A stretch of DNA of 64,000 nt from Agrobacterium larrymoorei (GCF_013322225.1 NZ_JAAMFB010000013.1:1-64000); one strand, 5' to 3'; counted from the first letter of the stretch, positions 55,317 to 64,000 are shown. Notes: generated by a model from the letters alone, not told the origin. A program made the numbers and translations.

Positions 55317-55898
55317 TCAGGGCTTTGGCGCAGGCGCCGCAGCGCCAGGTGCGCCACCGATATTCGCTTCGTTGGCTGGCAGCGGCTGCAAGTCCGCGCC
55401 GGCAACCTTTTGAAGTTCGGTCATCGAAGACGTATTCAGGTCACGATTGATGCCAGCAGCCCAGATATCGGCGGCCTTCATCAGCTCACGCGTTGCGATA
55501 GGACCGTCCTTCAACAGCTTCTTGCCGGCTTCGCTGCCGTAAAATGCGGAAATGGCCTTCAACTCTTCCACGGAAAACGCGCGCGCGTAGGTCAGCGCAG
55601 CTTCACGCTCCAGATCGGCGCGGCGCGGTGCCAGTTCCAGAGCCTTGGCGTCGACAGTCGCGGTAATCGCGTCTTCGACATTCGGCGATGCCTGGATCAA
55701 TTCACCCTTCAGGCGCTCGGCAAGACCCGGCAGGATGTTGTCGAAACGATCCGTTACGCCAAGCGAGGCAATTGCCTGTCTTGCTGCAGCGATATGCTCT
55801 TCCGAAATTTCCTGCGCACGTGCGGCGGTGCCGAACACGAAACCGGAAATAAGGATCGAAGCGGCGGCAGCTTTGCCTAGTCCGGCCAGTTTGATCAT
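55317..55898 (-). CDS. DUF2059 domain-containing exported protein
   Basis: 193 residues with a Sec signal (IKLAGLGKAAAASILISGFVFGTAARAQ). The mature part is helical and carries the DUF2059 core: ELAPRRADLEREAALTYARAFSVEELKAISAFYGSEAGKKL within residues about 100-145. The C-terminus is proline/alanine-rich. Function unknown; members are periplasmic. It lies 17 bases downstream of rpiA on the same strand, so rpiA and this gene probably form one transcript ending at the terminator at 55262. Confidence 0.88.
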   Translation of the reverse strand: MIKLAGLGKAAAASILISGFVFGTAARAQEISEEHIAAARQAIASLGVTDRFDNILPGLAERLKGELIQASPNVEDAITATVDAKALELAPRRADLEREAALTYARAFSVEELKAISAFYGSEAGKKLLKDGPIATRELMKAADIWAAGINRDLNTSSMTELQKVAGADLQPLPANEANIGGAPGAAAPAPKP

Positions 55899-55915
55899 GA
55901 AATCTCTCGCTCCTG

Positions 55916-56614
55916 TTATATTTTCGCCTGCATTACACGGGCGCCTTCCGGCCCGGCAATAATGGCAAGCGATGCCAAATTGATGAAAAGTCCGTGCTCT
56001 ACGACGCCCGGTATCGTGTTCAGCTCACATGCCAGCGCTTCTGCATCAGGAATACGGCCAAAAGATGCGTCCAGAATGAGGTGTCCACCGTCTGTCCTGA
56101 AGGCATCGCCATCATGCGAGCGTAGCTTCATCTCACCGGAAAGACCGAGCTTTGAAGCCAGCTTTTCAATGGCGATGCGCGTTGCGACCTGACCGAAAAT
56201 ATTGATTTCGATTGGCAGGGGAAACGCGCCGAGCGTCTCCACGACTTTGCTCTGGTCCGCAATCACGATCATGCGGCCCGATGCGGCAGCAACGATCTTC
56301 TCACGTAGCAACGCCCCACCGCCGCCCTTTACCAACTGAAGCGAATAATCGACTTCATCGGCACCGTCTATGGTCAGGTCCAGTTCTGGCAACTCATCCA
56401 GAGACTTCAGCGGAACGCCCAGCTCCACGCAGAGCCGCGCCGTGCGCTCGGATGTCGGAACGCCCTGCACGTTCAAACCATTCGCAACTTTTTCTGCAAG
56501 AAGGCGAACGAATTCCTCCGCCGTAGAACCAGTGCCTATGCCAAGACGCATTCCGTCTTCAACATAGGAGAGCGCTGCTTCGGCAGCCTTGATCTTCATT
56601 TCGCGGGCATCCAT
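55916..56614 (-). CDS. rpiA: Ribose-5-phosphate isomerase A
   Basis: 232 residues with the RpiA motifs [15 protein letters not shown], the catalytic [11 protein letters not shown] (Asp), and [14 protein letters not shown] (Glu and Lys). It interconverts ribose 5-phosphate and ribulose 5-phosphate in the pentose phosphate pathway. Family length is about 220-235. It is the first gene of a two-gene minus-strand unit and is divergent from gph across 259 bases. Confidence 0.96.
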   Translation of the reverse strand: MDAREMKIKAAEAALSYVEDGMRLGIGTGSTAEEFVRLLAEKVANGLNVQGVPTSERTARLCVELGVPLKSLDELPELDLTIDGADEVDYSLQLVKGGGGALLREKIVAAASGRMIVIADQSKVVETLGAFPLPIEINIFGQVATRIAIEKLASKLGLSGEMKLRSHDGDAFRTDGGHLILDASFGRIPDAEALACELNTIPGVVEHGLFINLASLAIIAGPEGARVMQAKI

Positions 56615-56873
56615 ACGCCTGCAACTCCAGTCGATTCATGAGAGTTTCGCTTCGATAGACAAGAGCGAACCCCAAAATTGTCATGCGCCATCAAAGGCCC
56701 GGAGAAATTGCTAGAGGTCTCCCAACCCATGCGCCTGCCGAGTGTTTACACGGCTCACCATCCAAACGGAAGCGTTTTTGCTGGTTCGAAATGGGCCATT
56801 CAAGGGTTTCGTTGCAAATGCCCTACCCTTTGCTTAGGCTCGAACAAACACATCATAGATACGAGGCTTCCAT

Positions 56874-57560
56874 TTGACTTCCCCCCTAGTGATATTCGAT
56901 CTTGACGGAACGTTGGTCGATACGGCCCCTGACCTTATCGAAAGCCTGAACTTCACCATAGAGGCCGCCGGTCTCGAACCCGTGACGTTTGCCGATCTGA
57001 CCCACCTTGTCGGGCAGGGCGCACGCATCATGATCAAGCGAGCCTTCGCGCTGCGTGAACGGGAACTGCCTGACGCGGAAATCGAGCCGCTTTATGAACG
57101 CTTTATCGCCCATTACATCGAACACATGCCCGGCGAAAGCACACCCTACCCCGGCATAGTCGATACTCTGGAAAGACTGTCCGCGGCAGGTTTCACGCTT
57201 GCCGTCTGCACCAACAAGACGACGGTTCTGGCAATTCCGCTTTTGGAAAAGCTTGGTTTGAAAGACCGTTTCGCAGCCATCACCTGCGGCGACACCTTCG
57301 AATGGCGCAAGCCGGATGGCCGCCATATTCTAAGCACTATCGAAAAAGCGGGCGGCGATCCGGCGCGCAGTATCATGGTTGGCGATAGCGTCAACGATAT
57401 TCTGGCCGCAAAGAACGCCAACGTCCCCTCCATCGGCGTCACCTTCGGCTATACGGATGTGCCGATGGCCGAACTTGAGCCGGATGTGGTGATCCATGGC
57501 TATGACGAGCTGGATGTTGCGCTGTTGGAGCCGTTGCTGTCCAAGCGGGCGGCGGCTTGA
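56874..57560 (+). CDS. gph: Phosphoglycolate phosphatase
   Basis: 228 residues, HAD superfamily. The nucleophile motif is VIFDLDGTLVDTAPDL at the N-terminus; motif II is AVCTNKTT, motif III the Lys in EWRKPDG, and motif IV MVGDSVNDILAAKNA. It removes 2-phosphoglycolate arising from DNA repair or RuBisCO oxygenation. The start codon is a TTG at 56874 behind GAGG with a seven-base gap; it is the only start that includes the whole first strand. Confidence 0.9.
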   Translation: MTSPLVIFDLDGTLVDTAPDLIESLNFTIEAAGLEPVTFADLTHLVGQGARIMIKRAFALRERELPDAEIEPLYERFIAHYIEHMPGESTPYPGIVDTLERLSAAGFTLAVCTNKTTVLAIPLLEKLGLKDRFAAITCGDTFEWRKPDGRHILSTIEKAGGDPARSIMVGDSVNDILAAKNANVPSIGVTFGYTDVPMAELEPDVVIHGYDELDVALLEPLLSKRAAA

Positions 57561-57615
57561 GAAGTAAGCCGTTTTTTCAGCTTTCTGGTGATAAAGCGAC
57601 GGCAGTGCGTGGGGT

Positions 57616-57774
57616 AAATACCCCCTCTGCCCTGCCGGGCATCTCCCCCACAGGTGGGGAGATGACTCGTTGAGACCTCTCGCCAACATTGAAGGCTGCG
57701 GGTTGGGCAGGGAGTGTACGCCTTGCTAATCTCCCCACCTGTGGACGAGATGCCCGGCAGGTAGAGGGGTATAC
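57616..57774. repeat. Family C long inverted repeat
   Basis: ctgccgggcatctcccccacaggtggggagat (left, from about 57632) faces atctccccacctgtggacgagatgcccggcagg (right, to about 57762), flanked outside by accccctct and agaggggt. The arms of about 45 bp surround a ~60-bp centre. It fills most of the gap between gph and rpsD. Confidence 0.8.
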
Positions 57775-57805
57775 TTCAAACGCCGCCGCAAGCTTGAAAG
57801 CAGAC

Positions 57806-57838
57806 AACAAAAAAGCCGCCTCGAAGGGCGGCTTTTTC
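57806..57838. terminator. Terminator after rpsD (bidirectional)
   Basis: AAAAAAGCCGCC, loop tcgaag, GGCGGCTTTTT. On the minus strand it ends rpsD; on the plus strand it could end gph. Confidence 0.88.
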
Positions 57839-57857
57839 TATTGATGCTAAACGCGGA

Positions 57858-58472
57858 TTAACGCGAGTAGAATTCGACGACCAGATGCGGTTCCATGATG
57901 ACGGCGTAAGGCACGTCGGACAGAGCCGGTACGCGAGCAAACGTCGCAACCATCTTGTTGTGATCGACTTCGATGTAGTCAGGAACATCGCGCTCAGCCA
58001 GAGCAACAGCTTCGAGAACGATTGCAAGCTGCTTGGACTTCTGACGAACTTCGATAACGTCGCCGACCTTGCAACGGTAAGAACCGATGTTGACGCGAAC
58101 GCCGTTAACCGTGACGTGGCCATGGTTGACGAACTGGCGAGCCGCGAAAACGGTCGGAACGAACTTTGCGCGGTAGACGATTGCGTCCAGACGCGACTCG
58201 AGCAGGCCGATCAGGTTTTCAGACGTATCACCCTTGCGACGGTTGGCTTCGTCGTAGGTTGCGCGGAACTGCTTTTCACGGATTTCGCCGTAGTAGCCCT
58301 TGAGCTTCTGCTTGGCGCGCAGCTGCGTACCGAAGTCGCTCATCTTGCCCTTGCGGCGCTGGCCGTGCTGGCCTGGGCCGTATTCGCGGCGGTTTACTGG
58401 AGACTTAGGACGGCCCCAGATGTTTTCGCCCATGCGGCGGTCAATTTTATACTTGGACGATTCGCGCTTGCT
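57858..58472 (-). CDS. rpsD: 30S ribosomal protein S4
   Basis: 204 residues. The start [21 protein letters not shown], the [17 protein letters not shown] region and the S4 RNA-binding domain ([32 protein letters not shown]) are diagnostic. It nucleates 30S assembly by binding 16S rRNA. In alphaproteobacteria rpsD often stands alone, as here. The zinc-binding cysteines of some S4 proteins are absent. The ATG at 58472 follows aaaggaaat. Confidence 0.97.
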   Translation of the reverse strand, partial: SKRESSKYKIDRRMGENIWGRPKSPVNRREYGPGQHGQRRKGKMSDFGTQLRAKQKLKGYYGEIREKQFRATYDEANRRKGDTSENLIGLLESRLDAIVYRAKFVPTVFAARQFVNHGHVTVNGVRVNIGSYRCKVGDVIEVRQKSKQLAIVLEAVALAERDVPDYIEVDHNKMVATFARVPALSDVPYAVIMEPHLVVEFYSR

Positions 58473-58919
58473 CATCGCATTTCCTTTCAGAATGTTACAC
58501 CGGTCTGTTGCCAAACCGGATTAAGGAAACACGCCCTCCTCTGAAGTCTGATTTCCAGACCTCTGACAGGTTTCTCACATTTGCGAATGGAGAAGCCACG
58601 GGACATGTCAGTTAAGGTCGATTGCCGAACGACAGTTCAAGCTGCAAGGCAACCAACGAAACACACCGGACATTGCTGCCCGGCGTTGGTGGGGCTTCTA
58701 TGTGGCCTTCATAAAATTGTCAACGAGAAAAAAACTTCGTGACTGCTCTTGAAACGCTTTTTAGCCACATTATTTCCTCGTCGTGATCAGGACTCGGGCC
58801 CCTCTGGCGTATTACCGGACAATACGCGATGTCGAGTCTCTAAAGGTTGGGGCCACGTCTATTGTCTGTCACGCGTTCCCCAGCCGTTAAGCCAACCTCG
58901 TCCGGACAAGGGTTGACTG
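58473..58919 (+). promoter_or_regulatory. terC leader with two mutually exclusive helices
   Basis: The right half (58790-58919) is a structured leader. GACTCG/CGAGTC (58791-58796/58833-58838) encloses GCGTATT/AATACGC (58807-58813/58821-58827). CCAACCT at 58892-58898 can pair either with AGGTTGG (58844-58850) or, as CAACC, with GGTTG (58911-58915), the latter covering the AAGGG ribosome site at 58908-58912. This is the layout of a translational switch. The canonical yybP-ykoY manganese riboswitch sequence was not found. The left part (58473-58790) holds the rpsD promoter and no gene. Confidence 0.5.
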
Positions 58920-59909
58920 ATGGACTTCCTGTTTACGGATTTTCTCGGCACGGCTACATGGATGTGGGCCGTCTTCATTTTTCTCGTTTTAGGTCTTCTC
59001 GCGCTCGATCTGGGCGTGCTTCATAAGAACTCCAAGGAAATCGGCATCCGCGAGAGCCTGCTAATGTCCGGCTTCTATATCGCTATCGGCCTGGCCTTTG
59101 GTGGCTGGATCTGGTACCAGTCCGGCCAGCAATCGGCCATGGAATATGTCACAGGCTTCGTGGTGGAAAAAAGCCTGGCGATGGACAACATCTTCATCAT
59201 CGCCATGATTTTCTCCTACTTCGCCATCCCGCGTGAGTATCAGCACCGCGTGCTGCTTTGGGGTATCCTCGGCGTTATCATTCTGCGCGGCATCATGATC
59301 GCAGCTGGCGCTGCAATCGTCGAAAACTTCGAATGGGTGCTTTATCTTTTCGCGGCATTCCTTGTCTTCACCGGCGTGAAGATGCTGTTCTCTTCGGATC
59401 ATGACGAGCAGGATATCGGCAAGAACCCTATCCTTAAGTTCCTGCGCACCCGGTTGCCCGTTACTGACCGTCTTTATGAAGAGCGATTTTTCGTCAAGAA
59501 ACACGACGAAAAGACCGGCAAGCTAAAGACTTTCGTAACGCCGCTTTTCCTCGCGCTCATCATGGTCGAAATTGCCGACCTGATCTTTGCCGTCGACTCG
59601 ATCCCGGCGATCTTCGCGATCACCACCGATCCGTTCATCGTCTACACGTCTAACATCTTCGCAATCCTCGGCCTGCGCGCGCTGTACTTCGCTCTCGCTG
59701 CCCTCATGCACCGCTTCGCTTACCTCAAATATGCTCTGGCTGCGGTTCTGGTGTTCGTGGGTTCCAAGATCTTCCTCGCGGATATGCTGGGAATCGCCAA
59801 GATCCCTCCGTCCATCTCGCTCGGCATCACCGTAGCGATCTTGGTAACGGGCGTCGTGGGCTCGCTGTTTGCGACACGCAACGAAAAGAAGGCTATCGAC
59901 GAGGTTTGA
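58920..59909 (+). CDS. TerC/Alx family membrane protein
   Basis: 329 residues and about nine membrane helices. The family's conserved acidic motifs are LALDLGVLHKNSKEI, EKSLAMDNIFIIAMIFSYF and MVEIADLIFAVDSIPAIFAIT; the aspartates within helices likely coordinate metal. Homologues (Alx, TerC) export manganese or assist metallation of exported proteins. AAGGG precedes the ATG. The upstream leader may control translation. A terminator follows at 59933-59960. Confidence 0.92.
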   Translation: MDFLFTDFLGTATWMWAVFIFLVLGLLALDLGVLHKNSKEIGIRESLLMSGFYIAIGLAFGGWIWYQSGQQSAMEYVTGFVVEKSLAMDNIFIIAMIFSYFAIPREYQHRVLLWGILGVIILRGIMIAAGAAIVENFEWVLYLFAAFLVFTGVKMLFSSDHDEQDIGKNPILKFLRTRLPVTDRLYEERFFVKKHDEKTGKLKTFVTPLFLALIMVEIADLIFAVDSIPAIFAITTDPFIVYTSNIFAILGLRALYFALAALMHRFAYLKYALAAVLVFVGSKIFLADMLGIAKIPPSISLGITVAILVTGVVGSLFATRNEKKAIDEV

Positions 59910-59932
59910 TTCGGGCGTAGACATGAAATTGG

Positions 59933-59960
59933 AAAAGGCGGGGGTGACCCGCCTTTTTTT
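59933..59960 (+). terminator. Rho-independent terminator after terC
   Basis: GGCGGG (59937-59942), loop ggtga, CCCGCC (59948-59953), then seven T residues. Confidence 0.9.
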
Positions 59961-60053
59961 GTTTGCGACACCTTCGACGTCAGCAAAATTCAGCGTTTTC
60001 AGATGATCGATACAAGCCCGAGCATGACCAAGGACACAGAGAGGTTAAGCGCC

Positions 60054-61571
60054 TTACTCAGCCGCAAGACTCACATCCCCATCCGCCGCATCGGCATCAC
60101 CCGGCGCGGTCTTGGCGTCGAGGTCGGGGAACGCCACGATACGTTTGCCGGAGAAATCCGCATGGACCACCACCAGTTCCTTCTCCTCGAAGTAACCGAG
60201 CAGGCGGCGGGCGCGGCGGGCGGAATGGGTACCGTAGGCACGGGCGATGCGCGCGTCCGAGGGACACGGCTCTTCCGCCAGTGCTGCCTTGACCAGAAGC
60301 AGGAACACGCCCTGTAGGTCGTCCGAAACACTTTTGGAAAGGTCCAGCGCCTTTTCCCAGTTTTCGCTCGCAGCCATTTCGACATCGACGCCGGAGCGCG
60401 TAATGGCCACCTGACGGCGGAACTCCGACAAGGCCATGGGTGTGCCGGGAATGCGGCGCATACGGGCGCGGACGAGGAAATCCTGATAAAGCACGGCATC
60501 GGTACGATAAGCCGATTGCGGATCGTCCATGATTTCCGACAGGACGGCAGAGATTTTCTCCGCGCGTTCTTCCGGCGTTAATTCCGGCTGACCGCTGCGT
60601 TGCGGCTGATCCGATGCAGGCGCAATGGCTGCAGGCGTGGAGCGGGAAAGCTCAGCCAGAATATCCGTTGTCGGGCGCGGTGCAGGCGGCGTGCGGCGCG
60701 CGACAGGGCGATTGAACTCTTCCGGGTCCGGCGTGAAGATCAGGTCTTCTACGTCCTGCGGCGCATTCGGCAGGGGCATCAGCTTGGGCGATGACGAACG
60801 GGCGGAGGTTTCCACAGCACCGATGACAATCGGCAAAGGACGACGCGACAGGGCCGGGCCGAGTGCGACGAAATTGCCGCGCTGAAGATCGCGGAACATT
60901 TCCGCCTGGCGGCGATCCATGCCGAGAAGATCTGCGGCGCGTGCCATATCGATATCGAGGAAGGTGCGGCCCATCAGGAAGTTGGAGGCTTCGGCAGCGA
61001 CATTCTTGGCAAGCTTTGCAAGGCGCTGCGTGGCGATGACGCCCGCCAGCCCGCGCTTACGACCACGACACATAAGGTTGGTCATGGCACCCAGCGACAT
61101 TTTGCGGGCGTCTTCCGTCACCTCACCGGCAACTGAGGGCGCAAACATTTGCGCCTCGTCCACCACCACGAGAACGGGGTACCAGTATTCTCTGTCAGCA
61201 TCGAACATGCCGTTCAAGAAGGCGGCAGCGGCGCGCATCTGCTGCTCGATATCCAGCCCTTCCAGCGTCAGAACGCAGGAGACGCGATGCTGGCGAATGC
61301 GGTTGGCAATGCCCGCCAGTTCACCCTCGGTACGCTCGCCATCGACCACCACATGGCCGAACTTATCCGCCAGCGTGACGAAATCGCCCTCGGGATCGAT
61401 GATGACCTGCTGCACCCATGGCGCGGATTGTTCCAGCAGGCGGCGCAAAAGATGCGACTTGCCGGAACCGGAATTTCCCTGCACCAAAAGGCGTGTGGCA
61501 AGCAATTCCTCAATATCGAGCTTGGCTTGCTGCCCGCCCGAAAGCGTTCCCATGTCGATGCCGACCTGCAA
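60054..61571 (-). CDS. HerA-like ATPase (DUF87/helicase HerA domain)
   Basis: 505 residues. Walker A is VQGNSGSGKSHLLRRLLE near residue 30; Walker B is PVLVVVDEAQMFAPS; an arginine-finger-like stretch follows in NLMCRGRKRGLAGVIATQRLAKL. This is the HerA/FtsK-like hexameric ATPase core, which in archaea pairs with nuclease NurA; no NurA is adjacent. The C-terminal ~220 residues contain a proline-rich linker and a helical domain ending in DAADGDVSLAAE. The start is a TTG at 61571, six bases after GGGAAG; the next ATG (61553) lies too far from that site. Confidence 0.85.
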   Translation of the reverse strand: MQVGIDMGTLSGGQQAKLDIEELLATRLLVQGNSGSGKSHLLRRLLEQSAPWVQQVIIDPEGDFVTLADKFGHVVVDGERTEGELAGIANRIRQHRVSCVLTLEGLDIEQQMRAAAAFLNGMFDADREYWYPVLVVVDEAQMFAPSVAGEVTEDARKMSLGAMTNLMCRGRKRGLAGVIATQRLAKLAKNVAAEASNFLMGRTFLDIDMARAADLLGMDRRQAEMFRDLQRGNFVALGPALSRRPLPIVIGAVETSARSSSPKLMPLPNAPQDVEDLIFTPDPEEFNRPVARRTPPAPRPTTDILAELSRSTPAAIAPASDQPQRSGQPELTPEERAEKISAVLSEIMDDPQSAYRTDAVLYQDFLVRARMRRIPGTPMALSEFRRQVAITRSGVDVEMAASENWEKALDLSKSVSDDLQGVFLLLVKAALAEEPCPSDARIARAYGTHSARRARRLLGYFEEKELVVVHADFSGKRIVAFPDLDAKTAPGDADAADGDVSLAAE

Positions 61572-61697
61572 TGTTCACTTCCCTGCGACTGCGAATGGAT
61601 GAAGCGCCGTCTCTCGGTACGGCGAATACCCTCTTTACCAAAGTTTTAAGCAAATGCCCCTGCGCATCGCAACAATGCACAGGGAATTGCTGATCCC

Positions 61698-62585
61698 CTA
61701 TGCCGCGTTCGACGGCTTGCGTCCGAAAGACAGACGACGCCCGAACACGTTGAGGGCCAGACCCGCCACGACCAGCGCACTGCCGATGATTTCAAGCAAC
61801 GTGATATGTTCTGCAAAAGCGAAATAGGCACCGAGAAAACCGACGATGGGAACCAGCAGCGAGAACGGTGCGACAGTTCCAGCTGGATAACGCAGCAGAA
61901 GGAAGCTCCAGATCCCTGCCCCGACAATCGTTGCGCCATAGGCCATGTAGATGACCACCATTGCCGTCAACATATTGGCGTTGGCTAACCCCTCGCTGAT
62001 GGCTTGCGGACCTTCAAGCGCCAGAGACAGGAGAACGAGCGGAAGCACCGGCACGAGGCTTGTCCACGCAACGAAAGCTATCGCGTTGACGCGACCCACC
62101 TTGCGGTTGACGATATTGCCGATGGCCCAGCTGAAGGCGGCACCGATGCACATCAGCAGAGGCACCAGAGCGGTGATATCAAGTCGTTCCAGGCCGATGA
62201 CCGCGAGCCCGCCAAAGGCAACGGTGGCACCAGCAATATGCGACTTCAACGGAATTTCACCGAGCAGCGTAACCGCCAGCGCCATGGTGAAAAACGCCTG
62301 CGACTGCATGACGAGCGAGGCCAGCCCGGCTGGAAGACCCCATTTGATGGCGGTGTATAGCAGGCCGAACTGCGCGCAGCCCATGACCATGCCGTAGACG
62401 ATCGTATGCTTCCACGGCACCTTGGGTTTCGGAAGAAAGAAGATCAGCGGCACGGCGGCGAAGAGATAACGCAACGCGGTGAGGAAAAGCGGCGGCATAT
62501 CCATGACGCCGACCTTGATGACCACGAAGTTGAAGCCCCACAAGAACACGGTGATGAGGGCGAGAAGAATATGCGGCAATGCCAT
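61698..62585 (-). CDS. EamA family transporter
   Basis: About 295 residues and ten membrane helices as two EamA (DMT) repeats of five. The first begins LPHILLALITVFLWGFNFVVIKVGV; the second contains FSWAIGNIVNRKVG and ends with AEHITLLEIIGSALVVAGLALNVFG. These drug/metabolite transporters usually export amino acids or metabolites; the substrate is unknown. The ATG at 62585 begins 39 bases after the LysE-type gene stops, and they are likely co-transcribed. Confidence 0.9.
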   Translation of the reverse strand: MALPHILLALITVFLWGFNFVVIKVGVMDMPPLFLTALRYLFAAVPLIFFLPKPKVPWKHTIVYGMVMGCAQFGLLYTAIKWGLPAGLASLVMQSQAFFTMALAVTLLGEIPLKSHIAGATVAFGGLAVIGLERLDITALVPLLMCIGAAFSWAIGNIVNRKVGRVNAIAFVAWTSLVPVLPLVLLSLALEGPQAISEGLANANMLTAMVVIYMAYGATIVGAGIWSFLLLRYPAGTVAPFSLLVPIVGFLGAYFAFAEHITLLEIIGSALVVAGLALNVFGRRLSFGRKPSNAA

Positions 62586-62623
62586 TGCGGTATCCGAAGT
62601 CTCAACCGCAAATGCGCGGCATT

Positions 62624-63259
62624 TCAGGAAGCAGCCCTTTTCCACCCCATTGTCAAAAGCCCGGCACCGATCAGCAGACTTCCGCCGGTGCGGTTGACGA
62701 TACGCTGAACGTTAGGCTTGCGGATGGTGTTGCGGGCTGCACTTGCCAGCATTCCATAAAGCGCCGCATTACAGGTGGCAAGCACAAGAAAAGTAACTTC
62801 GAAAATAACCACCTGCGGCCAGAACGGCTGCGTCGACACCAGAAACTGCGGCAGGAACGCCACGAAAAACACGATGCTTTTTGGGTTCAATGCCGTGACG
62901 ACATAGGTGTGGGCGAAAATTCTGAACGGCCTTTCCTTGGCCCTCACCGCAGTCGTCTCATCGCCCTGCCCGCCCGCAGGCGCGCGCCACAGTTTGATTC
63001 CGAGGTATATCAGATAGGCCGCGCCAACCCATTTCAAAACGGTGAAGAGCGCGGCGGATGTGGCAAGCAAAGCGCCGAGCCCGAGCATGGAGGCGGTCAT
63101 GGCGGTAAAATCGCCAAGCGCCACCCCAGCGACCGTCGCCGTACTCGCCTTCCGGCCATGGCCCAGCGCATAGGAAATGACGAGCAGGATAGTCGGCCCG
63201 GGAATGGCAAGCATGATGGCGGATCCGGCGACGAAGGCCAACCAGTTTTCAAGCGGCAT
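62624..63259 (-). CDS. LysE family amino-acid exporter
   Basis: About 211 residues with six membrane helices. The N-terminal AIPGPTILLVISYALGHGRK is the family hallmark, followed by GVALGDFTAMTASMLGLGALL and NPKSIVFFVAFLPQFLV. It belongs to the RhtB/LysE type and exports amino acids such as homoserine or threonine analogues; the substrate is unproven. GGGGAG lies before the ATG at 63259; the upstream frame to 63319 is not supported. Confidence 0.92.
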   Translation of the reverse strand: MPLENWLAFVAGSAIMLAIPGPTILLVISYALGHGRKASTATVAGVALGDFTAMTASMLGLGALLATSAALFTVLKWVGAAYLIYLGIKLWRAPAGGQGDETTAVRAKERPFRIFAHTYVVTALNPKSIVFFVAFLPQFLVSTQPFWPQVVIFEVTFLVLATCNAALYGMLASAARNTIRKPNVQRIVNRTGGSLLIGAGLLTMGWKRAAS

Positions 63260-63332
63260 GATGTGATCTCCCCGGACGATGAATATAAGGAGCAAGCCAT
63301 CTACCGCTTTTGATATCAAGCGGAATTATGTA

Positions 63333-63523
63333 CTACGCGGCTCGGTCGTCCAGAGGGCGAACGGGCGGCTGCTCTCGTGCCATCGCCTGCGCGAGATCAT
63401 AATTGGCCTGCATGGCAAGCCATGCTCGCGCCGTACCGGCACCGGCTCGCTCCAAACGAAGAGCCAGATCGGAACTGACCCCTGGCCTTCCGTTAAGAAC
63501 ACGCGACAAGGCAACGCGAAATA
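63333..63523 (-). pseudogene. HigA-type antitoxin remnant (C-terminal part)
   Basis: The frame encodes RVALSRVLNGRPGVSSDLAL then RLERAGAGTARAWLAMQANYDLAQA, the recognition helix and C-terminus of HigA-family antitoxins (R-V-x-LSRVLNG-R-G-S-LA-RLE). The N-terminal third, including the first helices of the HTH domain, is missing; sequence upstream does not continue the family in any frame and runs into the DUF1127 gene. No HigB toxin is nearby. It is a decayed gene, unless a chimeric start at 63644 is used. Confidence 0.65.
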
Positions 63524-63564
63524 GCAGTGCGCTCCCCGGCAACTTCACCAACGGAGCGACATCG

Positions 63565-63810
63565 TCAAAACCGGGGCGGACCCGGAAATAGATCGAGCGG
63601 AGAAAGTTCTCCGGGCATGGGTTTTGCCACCGGCAAACCAACATCCCGACGCATATGATCGGAGAGATGAGAAACGTCGGCTACGGCTTTCCTTCGCTGC
63701 CAAGCGACGACGAGTACGGCCTTGACGGTTGTCCAAACACCAAAGCTGCGGAACAGATCGTCAACGGCTTTGGAAACATCATTCACACTCAAAGATTGTT
63801 CTTCAGACAT
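63565..63810 (-). CDS. DUF1127 domain-containing small protein
   Basis: About 81 residues. The C-terminal half carries the DUF1127 (YjiS-like) motif WQRRKAVADVSHLSDHMRRDVGLP, a short arginine-rich helix pair. DUF1127 proteins in Agrobacterium are linked to small-RNA turnover and phosphate or stress responses; the family binds RNA in some members. ATG at 63810 is chosen by the MSEEQSLS start common to such proteins, but no clear ribosome site is seen. It may have been fused to, or inserted next to, the antitoxin remnant. Confidence 0.7.
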   Translation of the reverse strand: MSEEQSLSVNDVSKAVDDLFRSFGVWTTVKAVLVVAWQRRKAVADVSHLSDHMRRDVGLPVAKPMPGELSPLDLFPGPPRF

Positions 63811-63834
63811 GAGAGGTCCATCCCGGCGCGGCAA

Positions 63835-64000
63835 TGCGACCAGGTCCTTTTGGTAATGAAAGATGACGTGCGAAGCCGATGGACGCAGCGATACGCTACG
63901 ACGACAAAAAGCCTATCGGCATGCATGAGATAAGTTGAAAACGGCCACAAAGGCCGGAAAAGCGTTAGATCGCTGTTCCGCGTCGAATAGATGGCGTGAT
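63835..64000. other. Right edge, no gene seen
   Basis: A weak hairpin (aacggccacaaaggccgg, near 63940) is the only structure noted. No coding frame with a ribosome site is visible before the window ends. Confidence 0.4.

Noticed and set aside
58790-58919. Canonical yybP-ykoY manganese riboswitch upstream of terC
   Set aside because: The conserved core of that aptamer was not recognisable, so only a generic structured leader is claimed.

Overview
The window reads as chromosomal DNA from a Rhizobiaceae alphaproteobacterium, most likely Agrobacterium or a close Rhizobium. The best evidence is the acpXL-fabZXL-fabF2XL-fabF1XL-adh2XL-lpxXL cluster, which builds the very-long-chain fatty acid of rhizobial lipid A. 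It is supported by the fnrN/hemN pair, a class II DAHP synthase, a class II (B12-dependent) ribonucleotide reductase, a polyhydroxyalkanoate synthase and several families of palindromic intergenic repeats typical of this group. Most genes are housekeeping genes in short transcription units on both strands. No rRNA, CRISPR array, plasmid origin or intact insertion sequence was seen.

Layout. 0-9.4 kb: metallophosphoesterase, malic enzyme, a DUF2865 secreted protein, a cobalamin riboswitch driving bluB, a TolB-like propeller, a VOC protein and NAD synthetase. 9.4-17 kb: an LTA-synthase-like sulfatase, a DUF1003 protein, soluble transhydrogenase, a secreted beta-rich protein, a 303-bp MITE-like insertion with an 11-bp target duplication, a lipocalin, a VOC pseudogene with one amber stop, and tRNA-Glu. 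17-24 kb: a diguanylate cyclase, gpt and nrdJ. 24-26.5 kb: a small accessory patch with a BrnT/Xre toxin-antitoxin pair, small proteins, and an unusual ~0.85-kb protein-free stretch packed with long complementary stems that I interpret as a large structured non-coding RNA. 26.5-36 kb: YqaA-family membrane protein, glycerate kinase, homoserine dehydrogenase with an aminotransferase, nucleoside hydrolase, a TSUP permease and two paralogous PAS proteins. 36-42 kb: the VLCFA lipid A cluster. 42-49.6 kb: hemN and fnrN sharing an FNR box, phaC, sfsA, map, radC. 49.8-58.5 kb: TadE/TadG proteins, DAHP synthase, glutathione reductase, DUF2059, rpiA, gph, rpsD. 58.5-64 kb: terC behind a leader with two mutually exclusive helices, a HerA-like ATPase, two exporters, a truncated HigA-like remnant and a DUF1127 protein.

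Functional links. BluB makes the lower ligand of the B12 cofactor that NrdJ needs, and the bluB leader is a cobalamin riboswitch. FnrN probably controls hemN and itself, and a second FNR-like box lies upstream of one PAS gene. The six-gene lipid A operon is complete, and one of its two ketosynthases (FabF2XL) lacks the catalytic cysteine.

The items most worth following are the large structured RNA candidate at about 25430-26288, the terC leader switch, the MITE with its nested repeat, and the unannotated small proteins at 14894-14989 and 44251-44355. All assignments come from reading the sequence; no database search was run.
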